This document shows, in pieces, positions 10,554 to 22,600 of a stretch of DNA of 48,702 nucleotides. This DNA is from Guillardia theta CCMP2712 (taxonomy: Eukaryota > Cryptophyceae > Pyrenomonadales > Geminigeraceae): the NCBI RefSeq assembly GCF_000315625.1, contig NW_005434615.1, positions 444,344 to 493,045 of the forward strand. Direction: 5' to 3'. The number at the start of each line of letters is the position of its first letter. The stretch's first letter is position 1. The position numbers and the translations under genes are program-made. A model generated the notes under the pieces. That model was not told where the DNA came from. It searched no databases and saw only the letters and a list, made by a program, of their open reading frames with translations.

Positions 10554-11232
10554 TTATGCAAGGTGACTGGCCAAGTCAAGTGTCAGGATTTCATCGATGT
10601 TTGGGATGTTCTTGGCAAAGTTCACAAAACTCTTTCCGTGTATCTGGCCGTCGTTGCCAGGGTCTCCTCCCTTCTGCACGATCTCTGTCACCTACAAGCA
10701 CGAGTCGGTCAGGAGCAAGTGCCCCTCAAGCCAGCAGGAGGGCTCACCGTCGTCTTGATCAGTGCCTCTCGATCCTCCACACTCATGTCTGGACGAACCT
10801 GGAGAACAAAACTTTCAGACAAGAGCAAGTGCCTCAGGTGGACGACAGGGTCACCAGGGAGATGATTTGGTGCAGCTCGGAGATATCGAGCGTATCATCC
10901 AGGTTGTAATCAAACAAATCAAAGATGAAAGCCAGTTTCTCCACAACAGGCTTGCCAGGCCTGAAAATAGCAGCCGTCCTTACAAACGTGTCGAAGGTCA
11001 CTTCCCCGAATTCGTTCTTCGACATGATGGCAAAGATCCTCTTGACGTAGGGGTTTGCCGCCAGGTTCGGGTTGCTGCTCAGATCTTCAGCACACAGGTT
11101 GTTGGACTTCTTGCAGAGGAAGCGGAATCTACGAAACAGAAACTCCAGCTCAGGAGGCGAGAATCCCGTCTCCTTGACATATTTCTGCACTTGCTTTTCC
11201 GAAAGTAGCTTCGAAGATGCCCCTGCACCCAT
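10554..11232 (-). CDS. Calcineurin-B-like EF-hand protein, 188 aa
   Basis: Three exons in phase: 11232-10855, 10798-10748 (51 nt), 10691-10554. The N-terminus MGAGASS fits an N-myristoylation signal (Gly2, Ser6). Length, the LAANPYVKRIF segment and the FIFDLFDYNLDDTLDISEL hand match calcineurin B, CBL and CIB-type regulatory subunits. Only the third loop (D-Y-N-L-D-D-T-L-D-I-S-E) has a full set of calcium ligands. The first two loops have lost them, and the fourth (DPGNDGQIHGKS) ends in Ser instead of Glu. By family it would be a membrane-tethered calcium sensor that regulates a phosphatase, kinase or transporter. Which partner cannot be told from sequence. It is not clearly the catalytic calcineurin partner, because canonical calcineurin B binds four calcium ions. 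Confidence 0.82.
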
Positions 11233-12793
11233 CGCACATGCGCGTCTTGGCGGTTGAGGTTGTGATCAGAGAATCAGGACCTTCTCTCACACTCACAGAA
11301 GCACAACCTGAAAGCAACGTCAGGAAGTACAGAAAGGATGATCAACCAACATTATCTAATGTTTCCTCATGAGCGACGAAGCGCCCGACTTGCGTTTCCT
11401 TCTGCTGATTAACCACCATCATATAAGTTATCTGAATTCTATGCGCAGGTCATCTAATGTCTCCCATCGTGTGCGCATGGCTTGACTCTAACAGTGTTTC
11501 ACTTTGACCAAATCAAAATGCAATAATTTCTTTCGTTGACAATTCACAAACGTACTGGTAGACTTTCCAGTCATGTCCCATCAGCTTCTGCCTTGTATCT
11601 GCCTTGTAGCTGTATGCAAGAGCTAACTGTTCACTCCCCCCCTCCCTCTCCCTTCACCCCTCAACGCCTTCCTGTACCAGCCATGCCCCACTGCAGCATG
11701 CATGCCCCATGCAGTGCCTGCTCCTCTCCTGCCTGCATGTCAGCGCTGGACCTCCAAGCTGGATGTCATGGTGTGGCCGGCAGATTCAGCACCAACTGCT
11801 CAAACGTAACGGATGTAACGTTATGTAACGTATATAACGGTGAAAAATCAGTATTGCCACGGTGTGATGTTCGTCATCCGGTGTCAGGNNNNNNNNNNNN
11901 NNNNNNNNNNNNNNNNNNNNNNNNNNNNNNNNNNNNNNNNNNNNNNNNNNNNNNNNNNNNNNNNNNNNNNNNNNNNNNNNNNNNNNNNGTTTAGAGGTGA
12001 AAGAGGGGGTGGTATGTATCTCCGAATCAGAAGGGGGTACTTTGACAGTACAAAGGAGGGGTAGCCAGCTAATAATGAAAGCAGATCGGAAGACCTCTAG
12101 TAAACCAGCGCCTTAATCGGCAGGGTGGGTAGTTTGTGTATGAAGTCGGACACTAATGAGGTGGGGTAGTGACTTTCAGTGGGTAGGGTGGGTATTGATA
12201 GGGTCAAAAGGAGCAAGGCAGCTAGAATGATTGCATTAATATTTCAAATATTCAGATTATATTTTAAGATCTGTCCAGAAAAAAAATTGGAAATCATGAA
12301 CGAGCAGTAGGTGGTATGTCAAAATGTACTTTCCCATTGGGTCGTAGAGGAGTAGGGTAGGGTATAGGAAGAGGAGGGGTAGGTACCATAAGCAGGGATG
12401 GGCCCCAAGGTCCTGTAGCCAGGGAGGTAAACATGGGAGAAGGGGTAGGGTGGTTGGTAAAATGACAGAGTGGGGTGGTACCCCTGTCAACACCGGGAGA
12501 GGAACAGGTAGGTCAGTCATGGGGGGTCCTGACCCCCCGGGGCATGGAGGGTGAACTTGCAAGTAAGTAAAAGGGGTGTGGATCACAAAGGGGTGGGTCA
12601 TAAGGGGGTAGTCGATGACCCTTTTGCAGTTCATTTGGTGGTAGGGTAGGGCAGGGGATGTATGAATGAATGGTGGGTGGTCGAAGCAGGAGACTGTGGG
12701 GTGGGGTGGGGTGGTAGTCAGTTTTGGGCTTTTGAATGCTGCAGGAGGATGGCGGGAAGGGGAGGCAACGATGGTCACAAGATGAGACAGCGG

Positions 12794-12826
<33 letters not shown>

Positions 12827-13728
12827 GAGGAGGATAATGAGAAAGATGGTGATGAGGAAGAGAACAAAGACAAGATGTTGAATGCCACAAAGATAGACAC
12901 CTGTACATGATCAGGATGATAGAGCACTCGGTATGTCGAGATGTCATATTGCTGCTCCTCTCAACTATCCACAGTGGACCAATAGATTTTTCTGGCCTTT
13001 CAGAAGAAGTCAAAGTTGAAGGAGTGTGAGAATGCAATGTATGAATTGATTTTCCTAGCAAGGCCAGATTGTTGGTAGATGTCGATGGAATTGGCCGCAT
13101 AGCTGGCAAGAGTTCGATGGGAGTAAGAGCTGCTATAGAATTCCTTGTGCCCTAGTTCGAGACGTGTTAAACGCGCTAGGCCGGGTTATGTCATGGTTTG
13201 AGAGTTGTATGATGCCAATGGCAAACGAGGCAAACGGGTGAAGTCGATGTTGCACCTGAAACTATCTAGCGAATTTATCTCCGTCCAAACCTCGATGTTA
13301 TTTAAAACTATATTTTTTTGTTCTTCACCAATTCATTCCATCTCACTTTCTTTTACCAGAATTGTTTTCCTGTCGGTTCGCCATGATAGCAGCATGATCC
13401 CTCATTCGGGGCATGGGTATTGGCGCGGCAGGGGGACCCATTTACATTCTGTTGTGTGGGTGGGGTGTAAATGATTCGAACCAGAGCTGCTGGTAGGAAA
13501 CCCTAACACTAGATTGTCAAGGATTCTACAGGCTCCCAAGAGTTTCCTTCCCCTTGTTCCATTTCTTCTGGCGCTACCTCTTTCAACGTACTCGATCACA
13601 TCTCTGCCGCTCTCCTGTTCTCCGCCTTGTCTCGCCCTGTCGTCCTGCCTCGATCCCGCTGTCTTGGGTTCTCCTGCAGCGTCTGGATATCTTTGTTGTA
13701 AATAATCGACCGAGTTCCCTTCGGTCAA
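11233..13728. other. Long intergenic region with G-rich spacer and gap
   Basis: 2.5 kb between the EF-hand gene and the glycosyltransferase gene. About 11500-11880 is ordinary sequence, then comes a 100-N gap. From 11990 to about 12760 the + strand is full of GGGGTAGG, GGGTGGG and TAGGGTAGGG runs. 12790-12829 is a GA-rich simple repeat. 12900-13700 has no frame with recognisable protein features. Confidence 0.5.
11889..11988. other. Assembly gap (100 N)
   Basis: Exactly 100 unknown bases, the conventional size for a scaffold gap of unknown length. Any frame crossing it is meaningless. Confidence 0.99.
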
Positions 13729-16117
13729 ATGTCGGGTAAGGTGAACGGAGAAGCCTTGGACACAAAGAGCCCCAGCAAAGAGGCTGGAGACATCATCTAC
13801 TGGAAGTTCGGGGCAAGCAAGAATTTTGATGCCTATCATCCTTCATCTGGAGCGATTCGCAAAGTTTTCATATTGGTTGCGCTGCTGCTCTCGGCGGTTG
13901 TTGGTTTCATCTACATCATCGACCAGTTTTTGATAAGAGGCTTCTGCATCCTCCCCATTGCTTTCGCTCTCTATTATTTTGTTTTCTGCACCATCCATCT
14001 CTGGTTTCAGTGCAACTGGACAATCTGGTGGACGACGCGTAGAGGGCTGACTTTCGAGTCAAGGTTGGTTGCGCTGCTGCTGAGAGGTGACGCTGAGTTG
14101 ACTCTTGGCAGAAACATCGTCGTGACCTCGAGAGAATCGCAGATCGCAAAGTTGAAAGCTAGGTTGGAGCAAAGCAAGGCAAAGGTGTCAGGGTATCGCC
14201 CAAAGATTCTTTGCGTAGCTGGTTATGGCGGAGGAGGACACGAGGCTACCCTGGTGAGTTCTTCGTGCCGTTCGTGCATTTCTATCCGTTGTACTGAGAG
14301 CGTTTGCTAAACACTCAGAATGGCGTCCGAGCCGTCATGAACGAAGCTGGCTTCTGGTCAGAAGTCGTGGATATTCCTGTTGGCTTCTTGTTGGAAACTT
14401 CCAAGAACAATCCGCTGTGGAACTTGACGGGAGTGACGGGAGAGCAAATTTACAACTGGGGGTTGTACAGGAGTCCGCTGATAGCTTACATCATCACTTG
14501 GGGTACCTCTGTGGGACAGTGAGCAAAGCGAGTGGGAGGAGGAAGTCAGACTAACTGAATGTCATGCTGCAGAGTGATCGGGCTCAGGATCGATGGGATT
14601 TGCGGCCTCATCGGGGACTTGCTATCGATCGATTACGGCGACGAGTCGGCCAAGTTGTGTGAGAGGATCTGGAAGGAGCACCAACCAGACATGGTGACGC
14701 ATCTCCTGCCTCTGACGGCCGGATGACTGACGCAGCCGACCTGCAGATCTGCAACTTCACGTCCGGGACGACTGAGTTCATGATCCGCGGGCTGGAGCGA
14801 GCCGGGATGACGCACATCCCCTTGGTTACGATCGTATCGGATTTCGAAGGAAGGTGACAACAAGCCCTCGCGATGTGAAGCCTCCTCTCATGTCTTTTCC
14901 CTTCCTCCTCGCTATAGGCCTAATCGGAAACAGCCATGGATAGAAGACAAGCGCCAGTACGCCGTCTGTGGAACTTCAGTGTGCAGGCAGCAGGCGTTGA
15001 GCTTTGGGCTGCCCCCGAACCAGGTCTGGATCGCACCAGTTGCAAAACTGTCATGCTGACTCTTCTCGAGGTCTTCCAAACTTCGGGGATGATCTTGAGA
15101 CCCGCGTTTTACGAGCCCCAAGACGACGAGCTCGACCTCAGCGGGAAGCTGAAGAAGCTCGGGCTCGACCCGGAGCGCAGGACCTGCTTGATCTTCTGGG
15201 GAGGCGTCGCGAGCAACCGGGTGAAGGAGATTGGGATGGCGATCACTCAGGCGTCAGAGAAGCTCAATATCATCTTCCTCTGTGGGCGAAACCTGCAGGT
15301 CAGCCCGCCAGCTGGTCGGCAGCTTGGCTGACAGTCCTTGCAGCTTGCGCAGGACCTCAAGAAGATCGAGTGGCCGTGTAAGGTGCACGTGGAGGGCTTC
15401 ACGACTCGAGTCTCCTACTTCATGAAGGTGAGGGCAGCGGGTGCCCTGCTGTTTCACTGACCTCCTCCAGCTTTCCGACATGATTGTCTGCAAGCCCGGG
15501 CCAGGCGTCTGCTCCGAGGCTGCTCTGCTGGGCGTCCCCATCCTGGTCGAGTGGTCCTGCTTCACCCTCCCGCAGGAGGTGGCCATGCTGCTTGCTCCTC
15601 TAGCAGGCCCCAGCTGAGAGTGTGACAGGTTGCCGTCTGCAAGTGGGTGCTGCTGCGAGGCCTTGGGTTGGGCTTCACCAACCCGCGGCAGCTGGTGTGG
15701 CAGGTGGACCGTATGTGCAGCCTCTTGAACGAGCCAGAGGCGAAGAAGCTTCTGCGGCCGCTCCCAGTGGTCGAGAAGGGCCTGAGCGGCGTCGACCTGA
15801 ACCCGGCAGAGAACGTGGCCGTGTTCGAGGTCCCGTCGATCCTGCAGGATGTGCTGGACCTGTACGCGATGAAGCGAGACGCCAGCAAGTGAGTTTGGGG
15901 GGGGGGACTGGGAGGAGAGGGACTACTAGCGGCCCCTCGTCGGGGTTTAACGACCGAATATGAACACACAAGCTGATCTCACTGCACAAGAGCGAAACCG
16001 AGGAGAGCCTCGGGCATCTCGAAGCGGAAGAAGGGCGACCAACCTGCAGCCTTGCACGTCAACGGCCAGCAGGCGGCCAGCAGCACGAGCACCTCTCCCC
16101 TCGTCGCGTACGTCTAG
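13729..16117 (+). CDS. Membrane-anchored GT28 glycosyltransferase, MGDG-synthase-like, about 621 aa
   Basis: Ten exons keep phase throughout: 13729-14253, 14319-14518, 14573-14693, 14747-14853, 14918-15023, 15071-15298, 15344-15427, 15471-15578, 15629-15888, 15991-16117. Residues about 45-100 hold two hydrophobic segments, so the enzyme is probably membrane-anchored. The GT-B fold signs are the N-domain Gly-rich loop AGYGGGGHEATL (compare the GGGH loop of MGDG synthase and MurG), the linker SGMILRPAFYEP, and the C-domain nucleotide-sugar loops LIFWGG, FLCGRN, VEGFTTR and CKPGPGVCSEAALLGVP, followed by LPQE where MGDG synthases have GQE. By family it transfers a sugar from a nucleotide donor to a diacylglycerol-type lipid. 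The sugar is not certain, and no plastid presequence is visible. The C-terminal tail is basic and disordered. Confidence 0.82.
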
Positions 16118-16178
16118 AACCTCTGCGCTCTCCACAAGCCTCCCCCGCACGTCCCTTCCCTCCATGCTGTTTGCTTCG

Positions 16179-17950
16179 TCATCGCTCGTGCGGCATGCGC
16201 GCTGCCACTGACCTCATGTGAATGTAGTCCCTTCCCCTGACGTCTTGTCGGTCGCTGACTACCGTCAGGCCTCCCACAACCAAAATGAAGTCGCCGAACG
16301 TCAGCAGCCCGAAAGCATGCCTGCTCCCTCTGTGAGCCTCTCCTCCCTCCTCTTCCTCATTCCCCCCCTTCCCCCCTCCCCTCCCTCGTCCACTCCCAGT
16401 CTTCACCTTGACTCCAGGAGGTCAGGCAGTAGATCCCACTTGTCGCGTTCTATGCTGTACCTCTCAACTCGCCCCTCCTCTCCCGCGCTCCATCCCCCTA
16501 CAGCGTACAACTTCCCCTTCATCACGGCCAACCCAACCTGATCAGTTCATAAGCAGACGCAACCCTCCTCCTCCTCCTCCTCTTCCTCCTCCTCCTCCTC
16601 CTCCTCCTCCTCTCACTGTGTGTCGCGCGTAGTGCATCGGAGACATTCTGGTCCAACGCAGGGTCTGCGGGCTGATGCAGGAGGAGGATGAGAGGGCAAG
16701 AACCAGCAGGCGCATCCTCACCTCAGCCTCTCGACCGACTTGAGTCGCTCGTTGCCGTCATATCCTCCTGCCACCCACACGAACCCCTCGCCTGCTGCGA
16801 TACCTGAAGGGGATCAAGGGGATCAAGTCAGGAGGGACATGTATGTCTCCTGTTTGCCTACCCATCCCCTCCCGCGCCTGGACTAGATCGCCAGCTGTAT
16901 GCCAGCCCTCAGAACGAGGAGGCGCCTGCCAGCGCGTTGAGCGACAGCAGAGGTCGAGCGGATGGAGGAGGGGACAGGACCTTGGATGTCTTCTTCTCCT
17001 TGCCTTGAGCCCGCGCTGAACGACCTCGAGCATCGAAAACTTCGGTGGTCTTGATGTGTGCCCCGCCCTTCTGAAACCCTCCTGCTATTCATCAGAGGAA
17101 CATCTTGAACATCTCGCCTCCGTCGGCCGACTGACCCACTGTGAAGATGAAGCCATCGAGGCAGGCGATGCCGAGCCCTGCTCGCTCTGTCGGGATGCTC
17201 GTCACCTCCTCCCAGTCGTCTTCCTCCTCCTCGTATTGGTACAAAACTTGCTCGCTCGCCCGTCGCGCCCACTTTGTCACCACCATGAACAGCTTACAAA
17301 CTTGTCAGGGAGGAACGCGAGGCTGGGACCTCACCGTTTCATCGCAGACTGTTGGCATGAAAAGGAGGAGGAGGAGGAGGAGCAGGAGCAGGAGGAGGAG
17401 GAGGGAAGAAGGAGATTGAAGTTAGTGAGCAAAGCAAAGCAGGGCGACTGTCGCATTCACCAACAGCAGACGCGAGCGACGTCTTGCCATCCTCGACCAG
17501 GCCCATCTCAAGTCCTTTCATAGGATACCTGGAGGTTCCGTTGGGCCTCAGCACATGCAAGAGCACATGAAGGTCTTTCGCTCACCATTCGAGAGAACCA
17601 GCATGTTCATCTAGCTCTGTTAAGTTGAGCTTCCATGCTAGGTCGTTGCTCCTTCCTCCCCGCAATATCCCGCCGATCAAGTAAGCTGTCTTCCCTCCAT
17701 GTCCTCGGCCAGTCACCTTGTCTCTGCCTTCCTCTAGTTCTCTGCTCCTCCTGTCCAGCTGACCTGGCCTCATTATCTCTCGCATGCCCGCTAGCGCAGT
17801 CGCTGCCTCCACAACAAGCGATGCAAGTGTTGGTGACTGTAGCGCTCCACGTTCTCTTCCTCTCAGCTCCTCTCCCACCTTCACTTCTCCCACCAGCCCC
17901 ACCAGCTCCGCCGCCATGAGCGCTGCTGCCGCTATCAGCCATCCCCACAT
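16179..17950 (-). CDS. Kelch-repeat protein with signal peptide, about 390 aa
   Basis: Nine exons in phase: 17950-17586, 17546-17461, 17348-17335 (14 nt), 17292-17136, 17081-16926, 16803-16722, 16647-16617, 16537-16407, 16329-16179. The N-terminus (MWGWLIAAAALMAAELVGL) looks like a signal peptide, so the propeller may be luminal or secreted, unusual for Kelch proteins. Kelch blades follow with their GG and E-V-F/Y elements: GKTAYLIGGILR, GFIFTVGGG/KTTEVFDA, GFVWVAGGYDGNERLKSVERL, GKLYAVGGWSAGEE/GRVERYSIERDKWDLLP, and GDFILVVGGLTVVSD. Kelch propellers bind other proteins or sugars; no catalytic part is seen. The intron after 16926 appears to use a GC donor. The start is 83 bp from the divergent PDZ gene and the stop 61 bp from the convergent glycosyltransferase gene. 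Confidence 0.82.
16566..16612. repeat. (TCC)n microsatellite in a Kelch-gene intron
   Basis: A CTC/TCC tract with one CTT break, in the intron between the exons 16647-16617 and 16537-16407 on the minus strand. Confidence 0.8.
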
Positions 17951-18033
17951 TTCTAATTTATTGACTGAAAAAGAAAGGAACCCGACTCATCCCCCCTCAT
18001 CCCCAGATCTTCCTGATCCCTCATACATCCCGC

Positions 18034-19604
18034 ATGAAACCCTCTTCCCCGCTCATCCCGCCTTGCTTCGCCGGCTTTTCGTCAAGCTTTTCCGTCATGG
18101 TCTTCGAGGCGGTTCCCTTCCTCGCATGCTCGGCGGGGGCGCTGGCGCTGGGAGCGGGAGGATGGACAGTGGCGATGGGGGGAGGAGAAGGCTGGCGATC
18201 GTGTGCAGGACGAGAGAAGGGCCCGGGAAAGGGTCTGTCGATGAAGTCAGAGAGGACGATCGATGAGATCAAAGGGAGTCTGTTTCACAGCGACGGCAAG
18301 CAGCATGGCAACATCGAGGGGAAGGAGCAGCACACAGGAGTGTCGCCCAATCTCATGCATGTGTTGCATACCATGGCAGGAAACCACCAGAAGATCATGG
18401 TGGATGCTGAGCCCAGACCCCTCGCCCTCCCTCCTGCCAACCAAGCACCCAAGAAGGTGTACACCCTCCACGACGGCATCCGGAGAGCCTTCCGGCACGA
18501 GCCCGTGTCTTCCTCCTCCGAGCAGCCAGCAGAAGCTTTCAATGGCAGATTCGTTGGCTCCGCGTCTATTCCTCCGCAGACGGTCGCCAGCCAGGCAGCC
18601 CCTGTGAAACGTCCATCGTGGCCATACAGCAACACTGGGGCGTTGCCAGGCCAGGCCTTACAGATTTCTCCCCCCTCTTCGCAGTCAGCAGCTCCTGTGA
18701 TCATCCAGTACGAGACCAAGAGCGAGCAGAGACTCTACCAAGCTCGGCCTGAGTTCACTCCCCGACAAGCCTCACAAGCCGCCGTACAAGCCACCACCAC
18801 CCTCAGCCCGCAGCGAGTCGCGCGAGTGCTCAACGCTGATCGCATCGCTACTCCCAAAACTCAACAGAGCCAGCAAGCAGGTGAGCAGCAAGACCGTGAC
18901 GCCGCCGCCCTCCCTGACCCGCTGGATGACCCCAGGGATCGGCATCTCCTTCGTTCCCGACGAGTCCGACAGTATCGTGGTTGCTCACCTCGTGCCGGGT
19001 TGCCGTCAGTTGGACTCCTCTTCCTCTTCCTCTGACGCTGCTACTCCCAGGAGGTCCAGCTGAGACGTGCGGCCTGCTCCAGGTCGGGGACAAAGTACTC
19101 TTCATCGATGGGATTGAGGTTCCTCTGCCTCGTCCTGGTCCCTCCTGAATGCGCCGGCAGGTCAAGGGCAGAACGGTAACGGACGCCATCAGGATGGTGC
19201 TTGGCCCCAAGGATTCCAACGTGAGACTCCAACGTCCAGACCCACACCTCCCCGTCTTCCTTCCTCTCCTTCCCCTCCTCGTCCTCCTTCCCTTGATGCT
19301 CGTCGTCTCCAACCTCGCCTGCTGCCCCTGTGCAATGACGAATGACTGCCAGGTCGAGCTGGTAGTCGAGAAGCAGGAGAATCCTCGCAGGATCTTGTCT
19401 GTGATCATTCAAAGGTGAGCTGACATCGTCACGCCCAGCAGTGACTCCAGCTGATCTCAGAGTGGCGCCATCCGTGACTCCCCGGCTGTCCAACGTGGGA
19501 AAGCCGAGCGGTGGTGGGGAGCAGGTAGCGGCATGCTGATGCTCTTGTGGCCGTGACAATCGCAGCAGAACCGACCGATGGGAAGCGGAGAAGCGATCTT
19601 GTGA
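18034..19604 (+). CDS. PDZ-domain protein, about 400 aa
   Basis: Seven exons in phase: 18034-18880, 18936-18998, 19051-19118, 19161-19220, 19353-19414, 19461-19524, 19566-19604. The first exon encodes about 280 residues of mostly disordered, Pro/Ser/Gln-rich sequence. The next four exons encode one PDZ domain: ligand loop GIGISF, strand SIVVAHLVPGGPAE, GLLQVGDKVLFIDG, helix VKGRTVTDAIRMVLG and last strand VELVVEKQ. PDZ domains bind C-terminal peptides, so this is a likely scaffold or adapt-and-tether protein; its partners are unknown. The last intron (19525-19565, 41 bp) is optional: reading through it also gives a clean stop at 19539. The start used is the first ATG. A later one near 18097 is possible. 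Confidence 0.78.
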
Positions 19605-19695
19605 TGCATTGGTGATGGCCAAGGTGATACCCTTGTAATTCTACAACGCGAGGCAAGAAAGGCCCCAGTCACGCACTTTAACTTCATTTCTTGTT

Positions 19696-22600
19696 TCAAT
19701 AAATCTCTTGCTGGCGACATTCCAACTTATTGAAGGCTCTGAGACACAATGAGACACAAAGGTGTTCCCCCCTTCCTCTTCTCTTCTCACCTGCTCAGGA
19801 TACAATTTCTGCACCTCTTCAACTCTAGCTGGGTCCTGCAGTTGGGTAAACCCACATGCCATCGAGAAACATCGAGTACGAGTACCATGTAGTCGGTCTC
19901 TACCACTCTCTCATCGAATTTCACGTGATTCAGATCATTCGCTGCTTTGATTGCGCTCTCCTTGGTCTCAAACTGCAAACCCCATCATCCCCTCTTGCAA
20001 GCAAGAAACCTCTCGTAACCTGCACGAGCACGTTGCCGATGAGGTCCTGTGAACCATCACGATCGAGTCACTCTCACGATCTGGCACGATGACGATACAA
20101 CTTACAGCTGGAGCTCCTTCACGCCCTGGCCTCACGATGACGAATCGCACAACCTGAGACAACTGGCTCAGATCGAGTGAAAATGTGTCGGTGCAGGTTC
20201 ACCTTTCCGTATTCTTCTTCGCACTTTGAGATTGTGTCTGGGAGGCAACACAATTTCAGATCAGAAAGAGGGAGAGGAAAGCACTAACCTTCTGCAATAT
20301 CCTTGCATTCATCGTCGTTAGCCAGGTCGTCATCCGACATCATGTTCCTGATGACCACGACTTCCGTGGCCTTGGATTCATCGGGGCCATTGAGCATTCC
20401 AGCTCCAACAGCTTCAGTCACTCCCTGCGCCAACGTTCAACCTTCTAAATAAGACCCAAGACAAGGCTACCGCGTCGCCGGGTGTTCCCAGGATGCCAGT
20501 TCCTTGGCACTGAAGGGAAAGTATCAATTGACTTCACCTAGTGCGAGACTGCTCACTTGAGCAATCAACTCCGCGTTCAAAGGCACGTAATCTGCCGGAC
20601 GACCCACACGACTAAAAGTGAGACATCAGCAAGAGAAACTGTCAATCCCTCTTTCCCTTCCCATACGAAAGTATGCAAGGGGAATGTTCAAATGGGACAC
20701 AAAGTGGACCACAACAAATCCCTCGGATCTTCTTACATGGGGCGTCCATTGCATTCGATGCCACTCAAAGCCATTGCGTTATTTGCTTCCGCTGTTTAAG
20801 ACATCAGCAACGGTATGTTCTTTCAAGTAAACTAATTCGAATTCTCACCAACAGTTCTCATCTCAACAAAGCCAAAGTTTCCATCTCCAGACAGAAAGGA
20901 ATCTATACAAGGATCTCCAGGTTTGACGACGAGTGACAACTGTGACGGATCATCAAAAAAGTAAGACGCTGTCAGTAGCAATTACCTGCTGCATCGATTG
21001 CGAAATGAACTGTTTGAGGCTAAGCAAGTGTTAATCAAATTGTATTTCTTGTTGACAACCTTTTTGTACCTAGCTGAAGTCATGGACCCAACGAGGAGAT
21101 TTCCAACATGAATTCTGCGAGCCTGAGATTCAAATGTGTCAAGCATCATGCGATTGCATCGCCATTAACAACTTTCACATACCTTCTTGGTTTGTTGCAT
21201 CAAAGCACTCAAGTTGGCGGCAATACCACCTGCTAAAGCCCAATTCACACTCAAGGAAATCACAACAAGCAGAAGAAGCCAGACGAATGCTGAGTCAGTC
21301 TGAATCATGTAAAGGAAGATAACTCTAGTGTTTCAAGAGGCTCCACAGGCAAACAGACAGACAAACGGACAGATGGAACGTGAGAATACCTCCAGATCCC
21401 ATTAACCCAGCTTGTGCCATAGTCATTATCATCGCATCTAGAAAACATATTTTAGACAAGCAAATAATCAAGAAGGGCTTACCGGGGGCTGGAGGGACAT
21501 AATCATGTGGCCTGTTCACTCTCAGAGGTGTGCCTGCGATCGTTGTCATGCTCTTTGCAAGTAACGAGAAAGCAAGTGCTTGCGAGCAGTACCGTAAAAA
21601 GTAATTCCATCGAGAGTCATGGCACTCGTTGCCTCTTGCACGGTACGAACCTGCAAAGAAATCACAATTGAAGAATCGAAATTGAGGCTGGGACCTCAAT
21701 GAAAGCAAAGTGCTTTTCTGAACTGATCCAGACATCGCAGACGCAACATCCAGGACTTTGAGTCAGACCAGCCTGTGCAAATTCAGCCTTGAAATAAGCC
21801 CCCTGGTCCTGAACCTGGTGCATGGCTTGATCAAAGAACTCTTTCAAAGCCGGTTCACTGATTGGAGGGTCAAGCTGCGGCAGATTTCCAACATAAACGC
21901 GACGGGCTTTGAGAGTCAACTATCCATGGACCTCAGAAAACGACTGTTCAAATCGGATCTTACCTGAGGGTTGGCGCTCTGTGCTATAAGTGCTGTGCCA
22001 TCTGGGCCAAATTCTGGAGGCTTATCCCAGTTGCTATGAAGGTGGAATCAAGAGATTTGCTTGATAAACAAACATGTAATACCTTGCTTTCTTTTGCCTC
22101 CTCTCTGGTCGAGGTGAACGTTCCCTTGAAGTGAAAGGTCATACTCAAAAAACTTCAAAACTCTTTCTACCTCTCTTTGCCCCTACTTCGACTCCGACTC
22201 CTCCGACGTTCACGTTCACGGTCACCACGGTCACGGTCACCACGGTCACGCCTCCGGTCGCGGTCACTGAGATTATGTGGGTTAGTCTGTGGTGATACTT
22301 CAACGCCCTGATGGACTCTACCGACTCCGATGATCCCTGCAAACGTCAGTCAATTTAAACATCATTGATGGAGATTCCAAGAATCAAGAATAACCTGTTC
22401 CTGCTCCTTGAACGGGATCGACGTCTACCGTCGCCACGATCGTCCTCAAGACTCGGTCTGGATGACCTCCTCAACTCAACGTATCTTGGAAAACAATTTA
22501 GAGACCACGCAGGAGAATACTCGCCTACCTATCTCCAATCATCTGCCTGTCATACGACATGGCCCTGCTTGCATCATCCTACGCCAACACGTCAAATCAT

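Noticed and set aside
12257-13109. Minus-strand frames of 173 and 198 codons
   Set aside because: They lie over the C-rich complement of the G-rich spacer; His/Pro/Leu/Ser-rich sequence without a domain, and overlapping phases are open too.
13455-13500. Possible tRNA on the minus strand because of GGTTCGAATC
   Set aside because: The bases on either side of the T-loop-like string do not pair into a 5-bp stem, and no acceptor, D-arm or anticodon arm could be formed at the right distances.
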